Origin: an uncultured Eubacteriales bacterium
GTDB taxonomy: Bacteria > Bacillota > Clostridia > Oscillospirales > Oscillospiraceae
Length of the DNA: 17,279 nt
Reading direction: 5' to 3'
NCBI GenBank assembly: GCA_900555735.1
Contig: USMI01000025.1
Location: forward strand, 1 to 17,279
Part shown: positions 5,852 through 14,088 of the stretch, piece after piece
Layout: every line of letters begins with the position of its first letter
Position numbering within the stretch: position 1 is the first letter of the stretch
Notes under the pieces: generated by a model
Databases searched by the model: none
What the model saw: the letters and a program-made list of their open reading frames with translations, nothing else
What the model was told of the DNA's origin: nothing
Position numbers and translations under genes: made by a program

Positions 5852-6523
5852 TCACGCTGCGCTCTGCGCCGTCTGAGCCAGCACGGTCATGCATTCCAGC
5901 ACCGCAGCACCCTGATCCGCCGCATAGTAAGTGCCGGTAAAAAGATACAGCCAGCCATCCTTTACCGTATAAAGGTACGACTGATTGGTCTCAGGCAGCG
6001 CCAGAATCGCCTCGCGGCCGCCCAGCGCGTCGATATTCTCCTGCGTCCAGCCGCCATCCTTCAGCATAAAGTCGATGACCTCATCGGTAAAGCTGAACGT
6101 GCCCTCCATATAGATCACAGGCGCATCGTTCAGCGTCTTCATCTCCGTTTTGCCGACAGATAAAAACGCATAATTATCGCTCAGGTTCTTTTCCAGCTCC
6201 TGCGCCATGTTGCTGTCCAGCGCATCGTCGAACTGCGACAGCTTCTGGGCATTGACATTGGCCACATTATCTGTGTCCAAGGTGGGCAGATAGTAGAACG
6301 TCAGCAGGCCCGAAACATCCTCGCCATACCACTCGTCCGCGTTGTACTGGGCCGACATGGCGCTGTTGCTGGCCAGACTCAGCTCCATTGCGCTGAGATC
6401 TGCCGCTTCCATTGCGGGGTAGTCCGTGTCCTCTGCCGGGGAGTTATTATTGCCGCCGCAGGCGCACAGCAACGCCAGCAGCATGGCCGCCAGCGCGGCC
6501 AGCAGCATCGTCTTTTTCTTCAT
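5852..6523 (-). CDS. predicted lipoprotein, function unknown
   Basis: The 223-residue protein starts with MKKK, a hydrophobic stretch to residue 19 and the lipobox-like LCAC, with Cys22 as the likely lipidated residue, so it should be anchored outside the cytoplasmic membrane. A short polar linker (GGNNNSPAEDTD) precedes a globular domain of about 185 residues rich in Ala, Leu, Asp and aromatic residues (TYYAADQGAAVLE near the end). I do not recognise a family. It starts 36 bases after degV2 with GAGGAG upstream, so it is probably the second gene of a degV2 transcript. The same LCAC signal type recurs in the lipoprotein at 14089-14595, but the mature parts are not evidently related. Confidence 0.8.
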   Translation of the reverse strand: MKKKTMLLAALAAMLLALLCACGGNNNSPAEDTDYPAMEAADLSAMELSLASNSAMSAQYNADEWYGEDVSGLLTFYYLPTLDTDNVANVNAQKLSQFDDALDSNMAQELEKNLSDNYAFLSVGKTEMKTLNDAPVIYMEGTFSFTDEVIDFMLKDGGWTQENIDALGGREAILALPETNQSYLYTVKDGWLYLFTGTYYAADQGAAVLECMTVLAQTAQSAA

Positions 6524-6559
6524 AGCTTCTCTCTCCTCTTTCTTTTATGCGCAACACGC

Positions 6560-7411
6560 TTACTTCGTGTGGAAGTACAGGATGCCCAGCGTGCGGGGAC
6601 CGCAGTGACTGGATACCGTGCAGCCGGCGCGGGTGTGCAGCACCTCTTCAAAGGGCTGATAGCCGCGCACTGCCGCCTCTACCTCGGCCACCTCCTCCGG
6701 GGTAAAGCCGCCGGACTCGGTGATGAAAATGCGGTGGGGGTCGATGTCGTCGCGGCCCTCCAGACGCTCCTTCACATATTGCAGCAGGCATTTCTGATAG
6801 GCGCCCCGGTACTTCTTGCCCACGCCCATCTTGCCGTCCTTCACCTGAATACAGGGCCGGAGAGACAGCATATTGGCGCCCAGCGCCGCCACGCTGGAGC
6901 AGCGGCCGCCCTTGCGGAGATAGCCCAGCTGCTCCACCACGAAGCTGACGTCCAGCAGCTCACGGCGCTGGTTCATCCGTTGCTGGATCTCCTGGGCGGT
7001 CAGCTCGCCCTTCCGGGCCAGCTCCGCCGCTTCCAGCACCAGCAGGCCGATGCCGGTGGAGAGATTGCGGGCATCCACGGGGTAGACGTTGCCCACCTCC
7101 GCCGCCGCGATGCAGGCGTTCTGGTAGCAGGCGGACATGTCGCCGGAGATGTGGAAGTGCACCACCGCGTCGGCGCTCTCCAGCTCCTTGTGGAAGAACT
7201 CCACATAGTCGTATACCGACACCGCCGCCGTGGAGCACATGCTGCCGCCGGCCTCCACATGGGCATAGATCTCGTCGGGGGTGATGTCCACGCCGTCCAC
7301 CAGTGATTCGCCGTCCCGGACGATGTACAGAGGCGAGATGCCGATGTCATAGCGGGCGATCAGGTCAGGGGACAGGTCGCAGGTGCTGTCTGCGGAAATT
7401 TTTATATTCAT
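6560..7411 (-). CDS. DegV family fatty-acid-binding protein (second of two)
   Basis: This 283-residue DegV/FakB-family protein is predicted to bind a fatty acid. In order it shows ISADSTCDL at 5-13, the STAAVS loop at 60-65, HISGDMSACYQNA at 87-99, LGYLRKGGRCSSVAALGA in the middle and SSHCGPRTLGILYFH at the end. In the usual SSGISGTY-like loop the residues are ISGDMSACY, a departure that may alter ligand choice. It is unusually Cys-rich for the family. AAGGAA lies about 10 bases before the ATG, and a promoter sits just after the preceding glycosyltransferase gene. The lipoprotein gene follows closely. Relation to the other DegV (3009-3875) is at family level only. Confidence 0.9.
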   Translation of the reverse strand: MNIKISADSTCDLSPDLIARYDIGISPLYIVRDGESLVDGVDITPDEIYAHVEAGGSMCSTAAVSVYDYVEFFHKELESADAVVHFHISGDMSACYQNACIAAAEVGNVYPVDARNLSTGIGLLVLEAAELARKGELTAQEIQQRMNQRRELLDVSFVVEQLGYLRKGGRCSSVAALGANMLSLRPCIQVKDGKMGVGKKYRGAYQKCLLQYVKERLEGRDDIDPHRIFITESGGFTPEEVAEVEAAVRGYQPFEEVLHTRAGCTVSSHCGPRTLGILYFHTK

Positions 7412-7462
7412 ATGTTTCTGGTTCCTTTTGATTCAATGCCCAGAATCGGGCGGGATATCTTT

Positions 7463-7491
7463 ATGGTATCATAACACGGCACATACCGCAA
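7463..7491 (-). promoter_or_regulatory. promoter of degV2
   Basis: TTGCGG (7486-7491), a 17-base spacer ending in TGA, then TACCAT (7463-7468). This TGATACCAT form recurs at the nudC and perR promoters with the same spacing. Confidence 0.5.
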
Positions 7492-7497
7492 GCCTTT

Positions 7498-8901
7498 TTA
7501 CAGATACCGGTCGATCCGCTGGCGAAGCTGCGTCAGCTTTTCCTGCAATTTCTCCCGGTTCTCCTGCGCCCGAAGACGGTTTTCCTGCACCTCGTCGTGC
7601 CACTGGCGGACATCCTCGTCCATGGCGGCACGGAGCTGGTCACGGGCGGCCCGGACGCGGTTGATGGCGTCCAGAGACTCCGCCGTGCCCCGCAGAAGCC
7701 CGTCGGCAGGGGTGTCGTGGACGGGGTACAGGCCGCGGCGGAAGTTATCCAGCACCACCTCATACCGGCGGCAGGCGTTGGCGATGGAGTCGTCCCACGA
7801 AATATAAATTTCCTTCTGGGCGTTTTCGCCCACCCAGCGCATCAGCTCACGCTGCGGGATCAGGCGGCGCAGCATGGCAGCCATGGAATCGGCGTTTTCT
7901 TCAATGAAGAAGCCGTTCTGCCCGTCGGTGACATCCTCGGCAGCGCAGCTTCCGGCGATCAGCACGCTGGCAAGGCCGCAGGCCGCCGCCTCGCGCACCA
8001 CAAGGCCGTTGGTGTCAAAGGTGGAGGGAAACAGGAACAGGTCGGCCCGGCAGTACCACGCCCGGATGACCTCCCGGTCATAGCAGGGCGGCTGGAAGAA
8101 CACCTTGTCACACAGAGCCAGCTCTTCGGCATAGTCCCGGATGGCGTCACCGTCGGTACCCTTGCCTACGAACACCATGCGGAAGTCCTGCCCCTCATCC
8201 TTCAGCTGCTTCAGGGCGTTCAGAATGATCCGCAGGCCCTTGTACCACATCATGCGGCCCACGAACAGGAACAGCGGTACGCCCTCCGGCAGGTCAAGGC
8301 CCTCCCCTACGGCACGCACCTTCTCCTCCGGAAGGCGTCCGGCGGGGAAGTCCACGCCGTTGGGCATGACGATATAGTCCCCCTGATAGCCCAGCGAGCG
8401 CAGGTTCTCTCCCGCGCCGTGGCTGACGGTCCACACCTCGTCACAGGCGGAGATATTCTCCACCAGAATTTTGATGGACGCCTCCTGCAGGAGCCTGCTG
8501 TGGATGGCGTTGGCGATGTCGATGTCGAACTTGGTGTGATAGGTGAACACCAGCGGCACGTTCAGCTTCTGGCGCAGCATCCGGGCCAGCACCATGGAGG
8601 TGACGGGGCAGTGGCTGTGGATCAGGTCGATATGGCGGCCCTCCACCTGCTCCATCAGCTCCGGCGAGAGGGGAAAGCCCGCCCGGTAGCCCACCAGCTT
8701 CGTCATGTCGATGCTGGGATAGCGCAGCACCGGGAAGGGATAGACGCTGTCGTCGGCGTCGGGGTAGTAGGGCGTCACCACCGTGGCGTCGCCATAGTCC
8801 CGCTGGATCACCGTGGCATAGTTGGTGACGGCGTTGGCCACGCCGTCGATCACCGGCGGGAAGGAATCGTTGATGAGACAAATACTGCGTTTTTCGGCCA
8901 T
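7498..8901 (-). CDS. GT4 family glycosyltransferase with C-terminal coiled coil
   Basis: The 467-residue protein has two Rossmann domains. The N-terminal one opens with INDSFPPVIDGVANAV (10-25), and IHSHCP lies at 94-99. The donor domain has FVGRMMWYKG near 213-222 and FDTNGLVVREAAACG at 295-309. The family's E-x7-E is D296-x7-E304 here. Such GT4 enzymes in Firmicutes make glycolipids, for example glucosyl-diacylglycerols used as lipoteichoic acid anchors; that role is a guess here. Residues about 418-465 are strongly charged and heptad-like (NRLRAQENREKLQEKLTQLR), a coiled-coil tail beyond the usual fold that may mediate oligomerisation or membrane contact. AAAGGAG lies 7 bases before the ATG, and a consensus -10 lies upstream. 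No terminator is visible before degV2. Confidence 0.88.
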   Translation of the reverse strand: MAEKRSICLINDSFPPVIDGVANAVTNYATVIQRDYGDATVVTPYYPDADDSVYPFPVLRYPSIDMTKLVGYRAGFPLSPELMEQVEGRHIDLIHSHCPVTSMVLARMLRQKLNVPLVFTYHTKFDIDIANAIHSRLLQEASIKILVENISACDEVWTVSHGAGENLRSLGYQGDYIVMPNGVDFPAGRLPEEKVRAVGEGLDLPEGVPLFLFVGRMMWYKGLRIILNALKQLKDEGQDFRMVFVGKGTDGDAIRDYAEELALCDKVFFQPPCYDREVIRAWYCRADLFLFPSTFDTNGLVVREAAACGLASVLIAGSCAAEDVTDGQNGFFIEENADSMAAMLRRLIPQRELMRWVGENAQKEIYISWDDSIANACRRYEVVLDNFRRGLYPVHDTPADGLLRGTAESLDAINRVRAARDQLRAAMDEDVRQWHDEVQENRLRAQENREKLQEKLTQLRQRIDRYL

Positions 8902-8939
8902 GGCGCGGCTCCTTTCCGATCATTGCTTCAGATGGGTCT

Positions 8940-8968
8940 ATTATACCGTATCCTTCCCGGCGGCGCAA
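8940..8968 (-). promoter_or_regulatory. promoter of the glycosyltransferase gene
   Basis: TTGCGC (8963-8968), 17 bases, then a perfect TATAAT (8940-8945), about 40 bases upstream of the ATG. Confidence 0.65.
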
Positions 8969-8992
8969 CAGACAGGGTGTGTTTCTTTTCGA

Positions 8993-9021
8993 TTGTATTC
9001 TCCGGCGAAAACTGGTATAAT
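8993..9021 (+). promoter_or_regulatory. promoter of recG
   Basis: TTGTAT (8993-8998), 17 bases, then a perfect TATAAT (9016-9021), about 15 bases before the GGAAGGAGG ribosome site. It is divergent from the glycosyltransferase promoter. Confidence 0.7.
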
Positions 9022-9051
9022 CAACAAAAAGCAGCGGAAGGAGGCGGCGGC

Positions 9052-11106
9052 ATGGCGGGACTGAACACCAGCGTGCAGTACATCAAGGGCATCGGCGAAG
9101 CGCGGGCCAAGGCGCTGGAAAAGCTGGGCATCACCACGCTGCGGGAGCTGATCGGCTTCTTTCCCCGGCGGTATGAGGACCGCAGCGTCATCTACCCCAT
9201 TGCGGAGCTTCCTGTGGGGGAGACGGCCTGCTGCCGGGCCATGATCGCCGGTGCGCCCACCAGCCACCGCATCACGGGCGGACGCACGGTGGTGAAGGTG
9301 CGGGCGGTGGATGACACCGGCGTACTGGACGTGACGTTTTTCAATCAGGCCTACCGCCAGCAGAGCCTCCACGTTGGCGAAAGCTTCGTGTTCTGCGGCA
9401 AGGTGGAGGGCAACCTCCTGCGGCGGCAGATGATAAATCCCCTGATGGAGCCAGAGGGACAGCACCAGCTGACGGGCCGGATCATGCCGGTGTACCCGCT
9501 GACCAGGGGCGTCAGCCAGCTTTTGCTGCAAAAGGCCATGCGGCAGGGGCTGGACGAGTGCCGGGAGCTGATGCCGGACGTGCTGCCGGATCAGGTACGC
9601 ATGGCCCATCAGCTGTGTTATGTCAACTACGCTTATGAGAACATCCACTTCCCCACCAGCTTTGAGGCATTGGGGCAGGCCCACCGGCGGCTGGTGTTCG
9701 AGGAACTGTTCCTTGTGACCTGCGGGCTGCACCTGCTGCGCTCGCGGCGGGTGGATGTGGCGGGGCCGGTGTGCCGCGCCGCGGACATGCAGCCCTTCTA
9801 TGACGCGCTGCCCTTCCCGCTGACGGGTGCCCAGAAAAAGGCCATCGGCGACGCGGTGGCCGATATGTCCTCGGCGCGGCCCATGAACCGGCTGTGTCAG
9901 GGCGACGTAGGCAGCGGCAAGACCATGGTGGCCGCCGCCTGTGTGTGGTTCGCCGCCCAGAGCGGATGGCAGTCGGCGCTGATGGCTCCCACGGAGATAT
10001 TGGCAAAGCAGCACTATGAAAATCTGGCGCCGCTGTTCGCCCGGTTCGGCATCCCCTGTGCCCTGCTGACCGGCTCCACCAAAGCCAAGGAGCGGCGGGC
10101 CATTCTGGAGGGGCTCTCCGACGGCAGCATCGGCCTTTGCATCGGCACCCACGCCCTGCTGACAGAGGATGTGCAGTATCAAAAGCTGGGACTGGTCATC
10201 ACCGACGAGCAGCACCGCTTCGGCGTGGCCCAGCGGTCGGCGCTGGGCCAGAAGGCGGAGAACCCCCACATGCTGGTGCTGTCCGCCACCCCCATTCCCC
10301 GGACGCTGGCGCTGATCATCTACGGCGATCTGGACGTGTCCATCATCAACGAGCTGCCCCCTGGCAGGCAGAAGGTGGATACCTTCGCCGTGGACGAGCG
10401 GTATCGGGCGCGGCTGAACGGCTTCATCCGTAAGCAGGTGGCCGAGGGCCATCAGGTATTCATCGTGTGTCCGCTGGTGGGCGACGGCGACGACCTCCCC
10501 GACGAGCGGAAGGCCGTGACGGCCTATGCCAAAGCCTTGCAGGAGGAGACCTTCCCTGATCTGCGGATCGCGGTGCTCCACGGCAAGATGAAGGCTAAGG
10601 AGAAGGAGTCCGTCATGGCGGCCTTTGCCGCCGGCGAGACGGACATTCTGGTGTCTACCACGGTGGTGGAGGTGGGCGTGGATGTGCCCAACGCCACGCT
10701 GATGGTGGTGGAGAACGCCGAGCGCTTCGGTCTGAGCCAGCTGCACCAGCTGCGGGGCCGCGTAGGCCGCGGCAAGGCAAAAAGCTACTGCGTGCTGGTG
10801 GCTCAGGGCGGCGGCGAGGAGACGAAGCGGCGGCTGAAGGCCCTGACGGACACCAACGACGGCTTCAAGATCGCGGAGGAGGATCTGAAGCTCCGGGGCC
10901 CCGGCGATTTCTTCGGCCAGCGGCAGCACGGTCTGCCCATGCTGCAGATCGCCGATCTCAACTGCGATATGCTACTGTTGGAGGAGGCGCAGTCCGCCGC
11001 GCGAGAGCTGCTGGCGGAGGACGATCAACTGACCGCCCCGGAGCACAGGAAGCTGCGGGAACGCATTGACGAGCTGTTCGAGATGAACGCAGAAGGGCTG
11101 AATTGA
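9052..11106 (+). CDS. recG: ATP-dependent DNA helicase RecG
   Basis: This 684-residue branch-migration helicase remodels stalled replication forks and Holliday junctions. The N-terminal wedge/OB domain begins with VQYIKGIGEARAKALEKLG and FFPRRYEDRS. Motif I (Walker A) GDVGSGKT is at 284-291 and motif II is DEQH at 385-388, typical of RecG. Motif III is LSATPIPRTLAL. Later motifs include VSTTVVEVGVDVPNA and QLRGRVGRG, and the C-terminal TRG region is present. The ATG at 9052 has GGAAGGAGG 7 bases upstream. The same frame is open far upstream, opposite the glycosyltransferase gene, but that part is antisense and not coding. Length is normal for the family. A 7-bp GC hairpin (11108-11123) follows the stop directly. 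Confidence 0.97.
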   Translation: MAGLNTSVQYIKGIGEARAKALEKLGITTLRELIGFFPRRYEDRSVIYPIAELPVGETACCRAMIAGAPTSHRITGGRTVVKVRAVDDTGVLDVTFFNQAYRQQSLHVGESFVFCGKVEGNLLRRQMINPLMEPEGQHQLTGRIMPVYPLTRGVSQLLLQKAMRQGLDECRELMPDVLPDQVRMAHQLCYVNYAYENIHFPTSFEALGQAHRRLVFEELFLVTCGLHLLRSRRVDVAGPVCRAADMQPFYDALPFPLTGAQKKAIGDAVADMSSARPMNRLCQGDVGSGKTMVAAACVWFAAQSGWQSALMAPTEILAKQHYENLAPLFARFGIPCALLTGSTKAKERRAILEGLSDGSIGLCIGTHALLTEDVQYQKLGLVITDEQHRFGVAQRSALGQKAENPHMLVLSATPIPRTLALIIYGDLDVSIINELPPGRQKVDTFAVDERYRARLNGFIRKQVAEGHQVFIVCPLVGDGDDLPDERKAVTAYAKALQEETFPDLRIAVLHGKMKAKEKESVMAAFAAGETDILVSTTVVEVGVDVPNATLMVVENAERFGLSQLHQLRGRVGRGKAKSYCVLVAQGGGEETKRRLKALTDTNDGFKIAEEDLKLRGPGDFFGQRQHGLPMLQIADLNCDMLLLEEAQSAARELLAEDDQLTAPEHRKLRERIDELFEMNAEGLN

Positions 11107-11130
11107 GGCGCCCCAAGGGGCGCAGAGAAG

Positions 11131-11236
11131 AGATAAGCGTGAAAAGTGAAAAACTTCAGTGTGCCGCACAGCGGCACACTGAAAATCATGCCGCCTGCGG
11201 CGGCATACCACAGCTTTTCACTCTTCACTTTTATCT
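11131..11236. repeat. intergenic palindromic repeat, copy B, with terminal inverted repeats
   Basis: The element is 106 bp. Its ends are imperfect 24-base inverted repeats (11131-11154 against 11213-11236, 20 of 24 matching). Inside are two perfect hairpins: an 11-bp stem CAGTGTGCCGC-aca-GCGGCACACTG (11157-11181) and ATGCCGCC-tgc-GGCGGCAT (11188-11206). The second hairpin is identical to that of copy A. The whole element could fold as one long imperfect hairpin, as in MITEs. It lies between recG and a bidirectional terminator, the same kind of site as copy A. Confidence 0.85.
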
Positions 11237-11247
11237 TTTCACTTAAA

Positions 11248-11276
11248 AACAGCGCTGTCCACCGGACAGCGCTGTT
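11248..11276. terminator. terminator between recG and nudC
   Basis: AACAGCGCTGTCC (11248-11260) and GGACAGCGCTGTT (11264-11276) form a perfect 13-bp stem with loop ACC. The minus strand has a clean T run after the stem (serving nudC); the plus strand has only GATTTATT, so it is weaker for recG. Confidence 0.8.
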
Positions 11277-11279
11277 GAT

Positions 11280-12098
11280 TTATTCTTCGCCCCTTCGGAA
11301 CCGCTCGATCATCTCGGCGGTCAGGCTAATGTCGTTTTCCCGGCTGGGGATCTCCTCGCGGGAGAGCCACACGCCCTCGCACAGCTCATTGTGGTCGAGG
11401 GTGATGTCCGGGTCGCCGTCCAGCTCGCAGTAAAAGCCGGTCAGCAGCGTGTCGGTAAAGGCCCATGGCTGGTTCTTATAGTACCGCAGGTTCTTTACCT
11501 TTACGCCCACCTCCTCCATCACCTCCCGGTGGACGGTGTCCTCCAACGTCTCGCCGATCTCCACGAACCCGGCGATGAGAGCATAGCCCCGGAAGGGTCG
11601 GTTGGCATAGCGGGTCAGCAGCAGCTTGTCCCCGTGGGTAACGGCCACGATGACGGCGGGGCAGATCTTGGGGTACTCGATCTGGCCGCAGGCCGGACAG
11701 ACCATGGCCCGCTCGATATCGCTGGGCTTCATCTTATGGCCGCAGCGGCCGCAGTACTGCCGTGTGCCGTACCACCGGTGGAGCTGCACGGCGGTGATGG
11801 CGGCGAAGGCTGTCTCCATAGGCCGCACTGACCGGATGCCGCCCACGTCCACATATTCCGCGCCCTCCGGCACGGTGTCCGGCGTGCGGGCCAGATAGCA
11901 GTCCACCCCGTCCAGTGAGAACACATGGAGGGCGTCCTCCGTGGGGATGACCGTTCCGAACCGAGGCAGCGTCCAGCCGTCGCCATCCCTTTGCAGCAGC
12001 ACCTTTCCCTTGCGGACGCACAGGGCAATGTCGTGGGCGTCGGGCTTGCCGATGACGTAGGTACGGTCAAACCGGTGGGGCGCAATATCCTGTATCAT
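11280..12098 (-). CDS. nudC: NAD(+) diphosphatase (NADH pyrophosphatase), Nudix family
   Basis: The 272-residue enzyme would cleave NAD(H) to NMN(H) and AMP; NudC of E. coli also removes NAD caps from RNA. A zinc ribbon has Cys at 116, 119, 134 and 137 (CGRC ... CPAC). It is followed by EYPKICPAVIVAV and the Nudix box G177-x5-E-x7-REVMEEVGV (to about 199). NQPWAF at 209-214 corresponds to the family's SQPWPF selectivity motif. The N-terminal domain is divergent, as usual. I start it at the ATG at 12096-12098, with GAGGG about 8 bases upstream; an upstream ATG at 12152 would add 18 charged residues across the promoter -10. The gene is divergent from uvrC. Confidence 0.92.
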   Translation of the reverse strand: MIQDIAPHRFDRTYVIGKPDAHDIALCVRKGKVLLQRDGDGWTLPRFGTVIPTEDALHVFSLDGVDCYLARTPDTVPEGAEYVDVGGIRSVRPMETAFAAITAVQLHRWYGTRQYCGRCGHKMKPSDIERAMVCPACGQIEYPKICPAVIVAVTHGDKLLLTRYANRPFRGYALIAGFVEIGETLEDTVHREVMEEVGVKVKNLRYYKNQPWAFTDTLLTGFYCELDGDPDITLDHNELCEGVWLSREEIPSRENDISLTAEMIERFRRGEE

Positions 12099-12130
12099 AA
12101 AACGATCCCTCTTTCGTTGTATTTTCTCTG

Positions 12131-12159
12131 ATGGTATCATATCCCGCCGCAAAAAGCAA
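12131..12159 (-). promoter_or_regulatory. promoter of nudC
   Basis: TTGCTT (12154-12159), a 17-base spacer ending in TGA, then TACCAT (12131-12136). This is the same TGATACCAT form and spacing as at degV2 and perR. Confidence 0.5.
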
Positions 12160-12161
12160 CC

Positions 12162-12190
12162 TTGCGGCCCGGGCGGCGGCGTGCTATACT
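12162..12190 (+). promoter_or_regulatory. promoter of uvrC
   Basis: TTGCGG (12162-12167), 17 bases, then TATACT (12185-12190). It stands back to back with the nudC promoter, the -35 elements separated by two bases. Confidence 0.6.
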
Positions 12191-12220
12191 GGGAGCACCA
12201 TTGGAAAGGGGGACTTTGTC

Positions 12221-14059
12221 ATGACGAAACAGGAGCTACTGCAAAAGGCGGATAGCCTGCCGCTGTCCCCCGGCGTGTATATCATGATGGACAAGACAGG
12301 GCTGGTCATCTATGTGGGCAAGGCGAAAAAGCTGAAAAACCGCGTCAGCCAGTACTTTCAGTCCGGCAGCGGCCACAATGAAAAGACCCGGATGATGGTG
12401 TCGCAGGTGGATCACTTTGATACCATCATGGTGCGCACGGAGTTCGAGGCGCTGATTCTGGAAAACTCCCTCATCAAGCGGCACCAGCCCCGGTATAATA
12501 TTCTGCTGAAGGACGACAAGGGCTACCCCTTCGTGCGGCTGAGCGAAAAAGCGCCCTATCCCCGGTTCACGCTGGTGAACAAGCCGGAGGAGGACGGCGC
12601 CCGGTACTTCGGGCCCTTCGGCGGACGGCACGAGACGCGGGCGGCCCTGCAGGCGGTGTGTGCCGCCCTGAAGCTGCCCACCTGCAATCGCCAGTTCCCA
12701 CGGGACATCGGCAAGGAGCGGCCCTGCCTGAACCACCACATCGGCCGGTGCGACGGCTTCTGCTCTCCCGATGGCCCCGGTCAGGCGGAGTATCAGGCCC
12801 GGATGGCCCAGGCGGCGGAGCTGCTGGGCGGCAAGCTGCGGCAGGTGACGGCAGGTCTCCGGCAGGAGATGGAGACGGCGGCGGAGCATCTGGAATTTGA
12901 AAAGGCCGCGGCCCTCCGGGACCGGATGCAGGCATTGCAGGTGCTGGGCAAGCAGCAGCAGGTCATTGCGGGCGTGTGCGCCGACACGGACGTGTGGGGC
13001 GTATACACCGGGCCGGTGCGATGCGGCGCGGCAGTGCTGCACATTGAAAACGGCGACCTGCTGGGCCGCCAGATCGAGATATTCCCTACCGCCGCCGACC
13101 AGTCGGAGCCGGAGGTGCTCAGCGCCGTGCTGAGCCAATACTATCTGGACAAGGCGGTGCTGCCCCGTGAGATATTGCTGCCGTGTTTGTTTGACGACAG
13201 CGATACCTTCGCCGCCCTGCTGACGGGTCAGGCGGGCCACAAGGTGACCATCAAGGCCCCTCAGCGGGGCGAACGCTCCCAGCTGGTGGACATGGCTGCC
13301 CAGAACGCCCGCGAGGAGGCCGAGCGCATCACCACGGAGTCGGAGCGGGTGGCCAAGGCGCTGACGGACTTACAGACGCTGGCGCAGCTGCCCGCTGTGC
13401 CCCGGCGTATGGAGAGCTACGATATTTCCAATCTGGGCAGCGACGACATGGTGGCCTCCATGGTGGTGTTCGTGGACGGCAAGCCGCTGAAGCGGGACTA
13501 TCGGAAGTTCGCCATCAAGACCCTGACCGGCCCCGATGACTACGCCGCCATGCAGGAGGTGCTGGAGCGGCGGTTCGCCCATAAGGACGACGAGAAATTC
13601 CCGCCCCTGCCTGATCTGCTGCTGATCGACGGCGGTCTGGGCCACGCTCACGCGGCGCTGGCGGCGGAGCGGGCGGCGGGGGTATCCATTCCCATTCTGG
13701 GCATGGTGAAGGACGACCGCCACCGCACCCGCGCCCTCATCACCATTGAGGGCAGCGAGCTGGGCATCCAGCAGTCGCCCCATATCTTCACCCTCATCGG
13801 GCGGGTGCAGGAGGAGGTACACCGGTTCGCCATCACCTTCCAGCGGCAGAAGCACAAAAAGCGCACCTATCGCAGCAAGCTGGACGGCATCTCCGGCATC
13901 GGTGAGACCCGGAAGCAGGCGCTCCTCAAGCGCTTCGGCACGGTGAAGGCCATTGAAAGCGCATCGCTGGACGATCTGCGGAAGGTACTGCCCGCTCCGG
14001 CGGCGCTGGCGGTATACGAGCGGTTCCACCCGGCGGATATAGATGAAAAAAAGAGCTGA
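12221..14059 (+). CDS. uvrC: excinuclease ABC subunit C
   Basis: This 612-residue nuclease makes both incisions around a lesion held by UvrB in nucleotide excision repair. The GIY-YIG domain begins with GVY (18-20) and YVG (31-33), with Arg41 and Glu81 in the expected places. A cysteine cluster LPTC...CLNHHIGRCDGFC (about 155-180) matches the Fe-S site known in UvrC. The UVR helix pair EFEKAAALRDRMQALQ lies near 225-240. The RNase-H-like second nuclease contains ESYDISNLGSDD and LLLIDGGLGH, and the C-terminus has tandem HhH motifs (GISGIGETRKQALLKRFG). The ATG at 12221 follows a GGAAAGGGGGA ribosome site; the frame is open 30 codons further upstream, across the promoter. The stop codon lies inside the terminator stem. 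Confidence 0.97.
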   Translation: MTKQELLQKADSLPLSPGVYIMMDKTGLVIYVGKAKKLKNRVSQYFQSGSGHNEKTRMMVSQVDHFDTIMVRTEFEALILENSLIKRHQPRYNILLKDDKGYPFVRLSEKAPYPRFTLVNKPEEDGARYFGPFGGRHETRAALQAVCAALKLPTCNRQFPRDIGKERPCLNHHIGRCDGFCSPDGPGQAEYQARMAQAAELLGGKLRQVTAGLRQEMETAAEHLEFEKAAALRDRMQALQVLGKQQQVIAGVCADTDVWGVYTGPVRCGAAVLHIENGDLLGRQIEIFPTAADQSEPEVLSAVLSQYYLDKAVLPREILLPCLFDDSDTFAALLTGQAGHKVTIKAPQRGERSQLVDMAAQNAREEAERITTESERVAKALTDLQTLAQLPAVPRRMESYDISNLGSDDMVASMVVFVDGKPLKRDYRKFAIKTLTGPDDYAAMQEVLERRFAHKDDEKFPPLPDLLLIDGGLGHAHAALAAERAAGVSIPILGMVKDDRHRTRALITIEGSELGIQQSPHIFTLIGRVQEEVHRFAITFQRQKHKKRTYRSKLDGISGIGETRKQALLKRFGTVKAIESASLDDLRKVLPAPAALAVYERFHPADIDEKKS

Positions 14060-14085
14060 GCGTCGGCCGACGCTCAGCTCTTTTT
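14048..14085. terminator. bidirectional terminator overlapping the uvrC stop codon
   Basis: A perfect 17-bp inverted repeat (14048-14064 with 14069-14085, loop GGCC), A5 at one end and T5 at the other. It contains the last codons and TGA (14057-14059) of uvrC and ends 3 bases before the stop codon of the convergent lipoprotein gene. Confidence 0.92.
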
Positions 14086-14088
14086 CTG

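Noticed and set aside
7597..9051. Very long open frame upstream of and in frame with recG, opposite the glycosyltransferase gene
   Set aside because: It has no ribosome site, reads antisense through a well-supported GT4 gene, and has a composition typical of the complement of GC-rich coding DNA. recG has a clear GGAAGGAGG-ATG start at 9052.
8941..10929. 662-codon minus-strand open frame opposite recG
   Set aside because: Its His/Gln/Leu-rich translation matches no family and is the expected mirror of GC-rich coding sequence; recG on the other strand has all helicase motifs.
11108..11123. GC hairpin (GCGCCCC-aa-GGGGCGC) directly after recG as terminator
   Set aside because: The stem is good but AGAGAAG follows it with no T run, so intrinsic termination is doubtful; the terminator at 11248-11276 is more likely.
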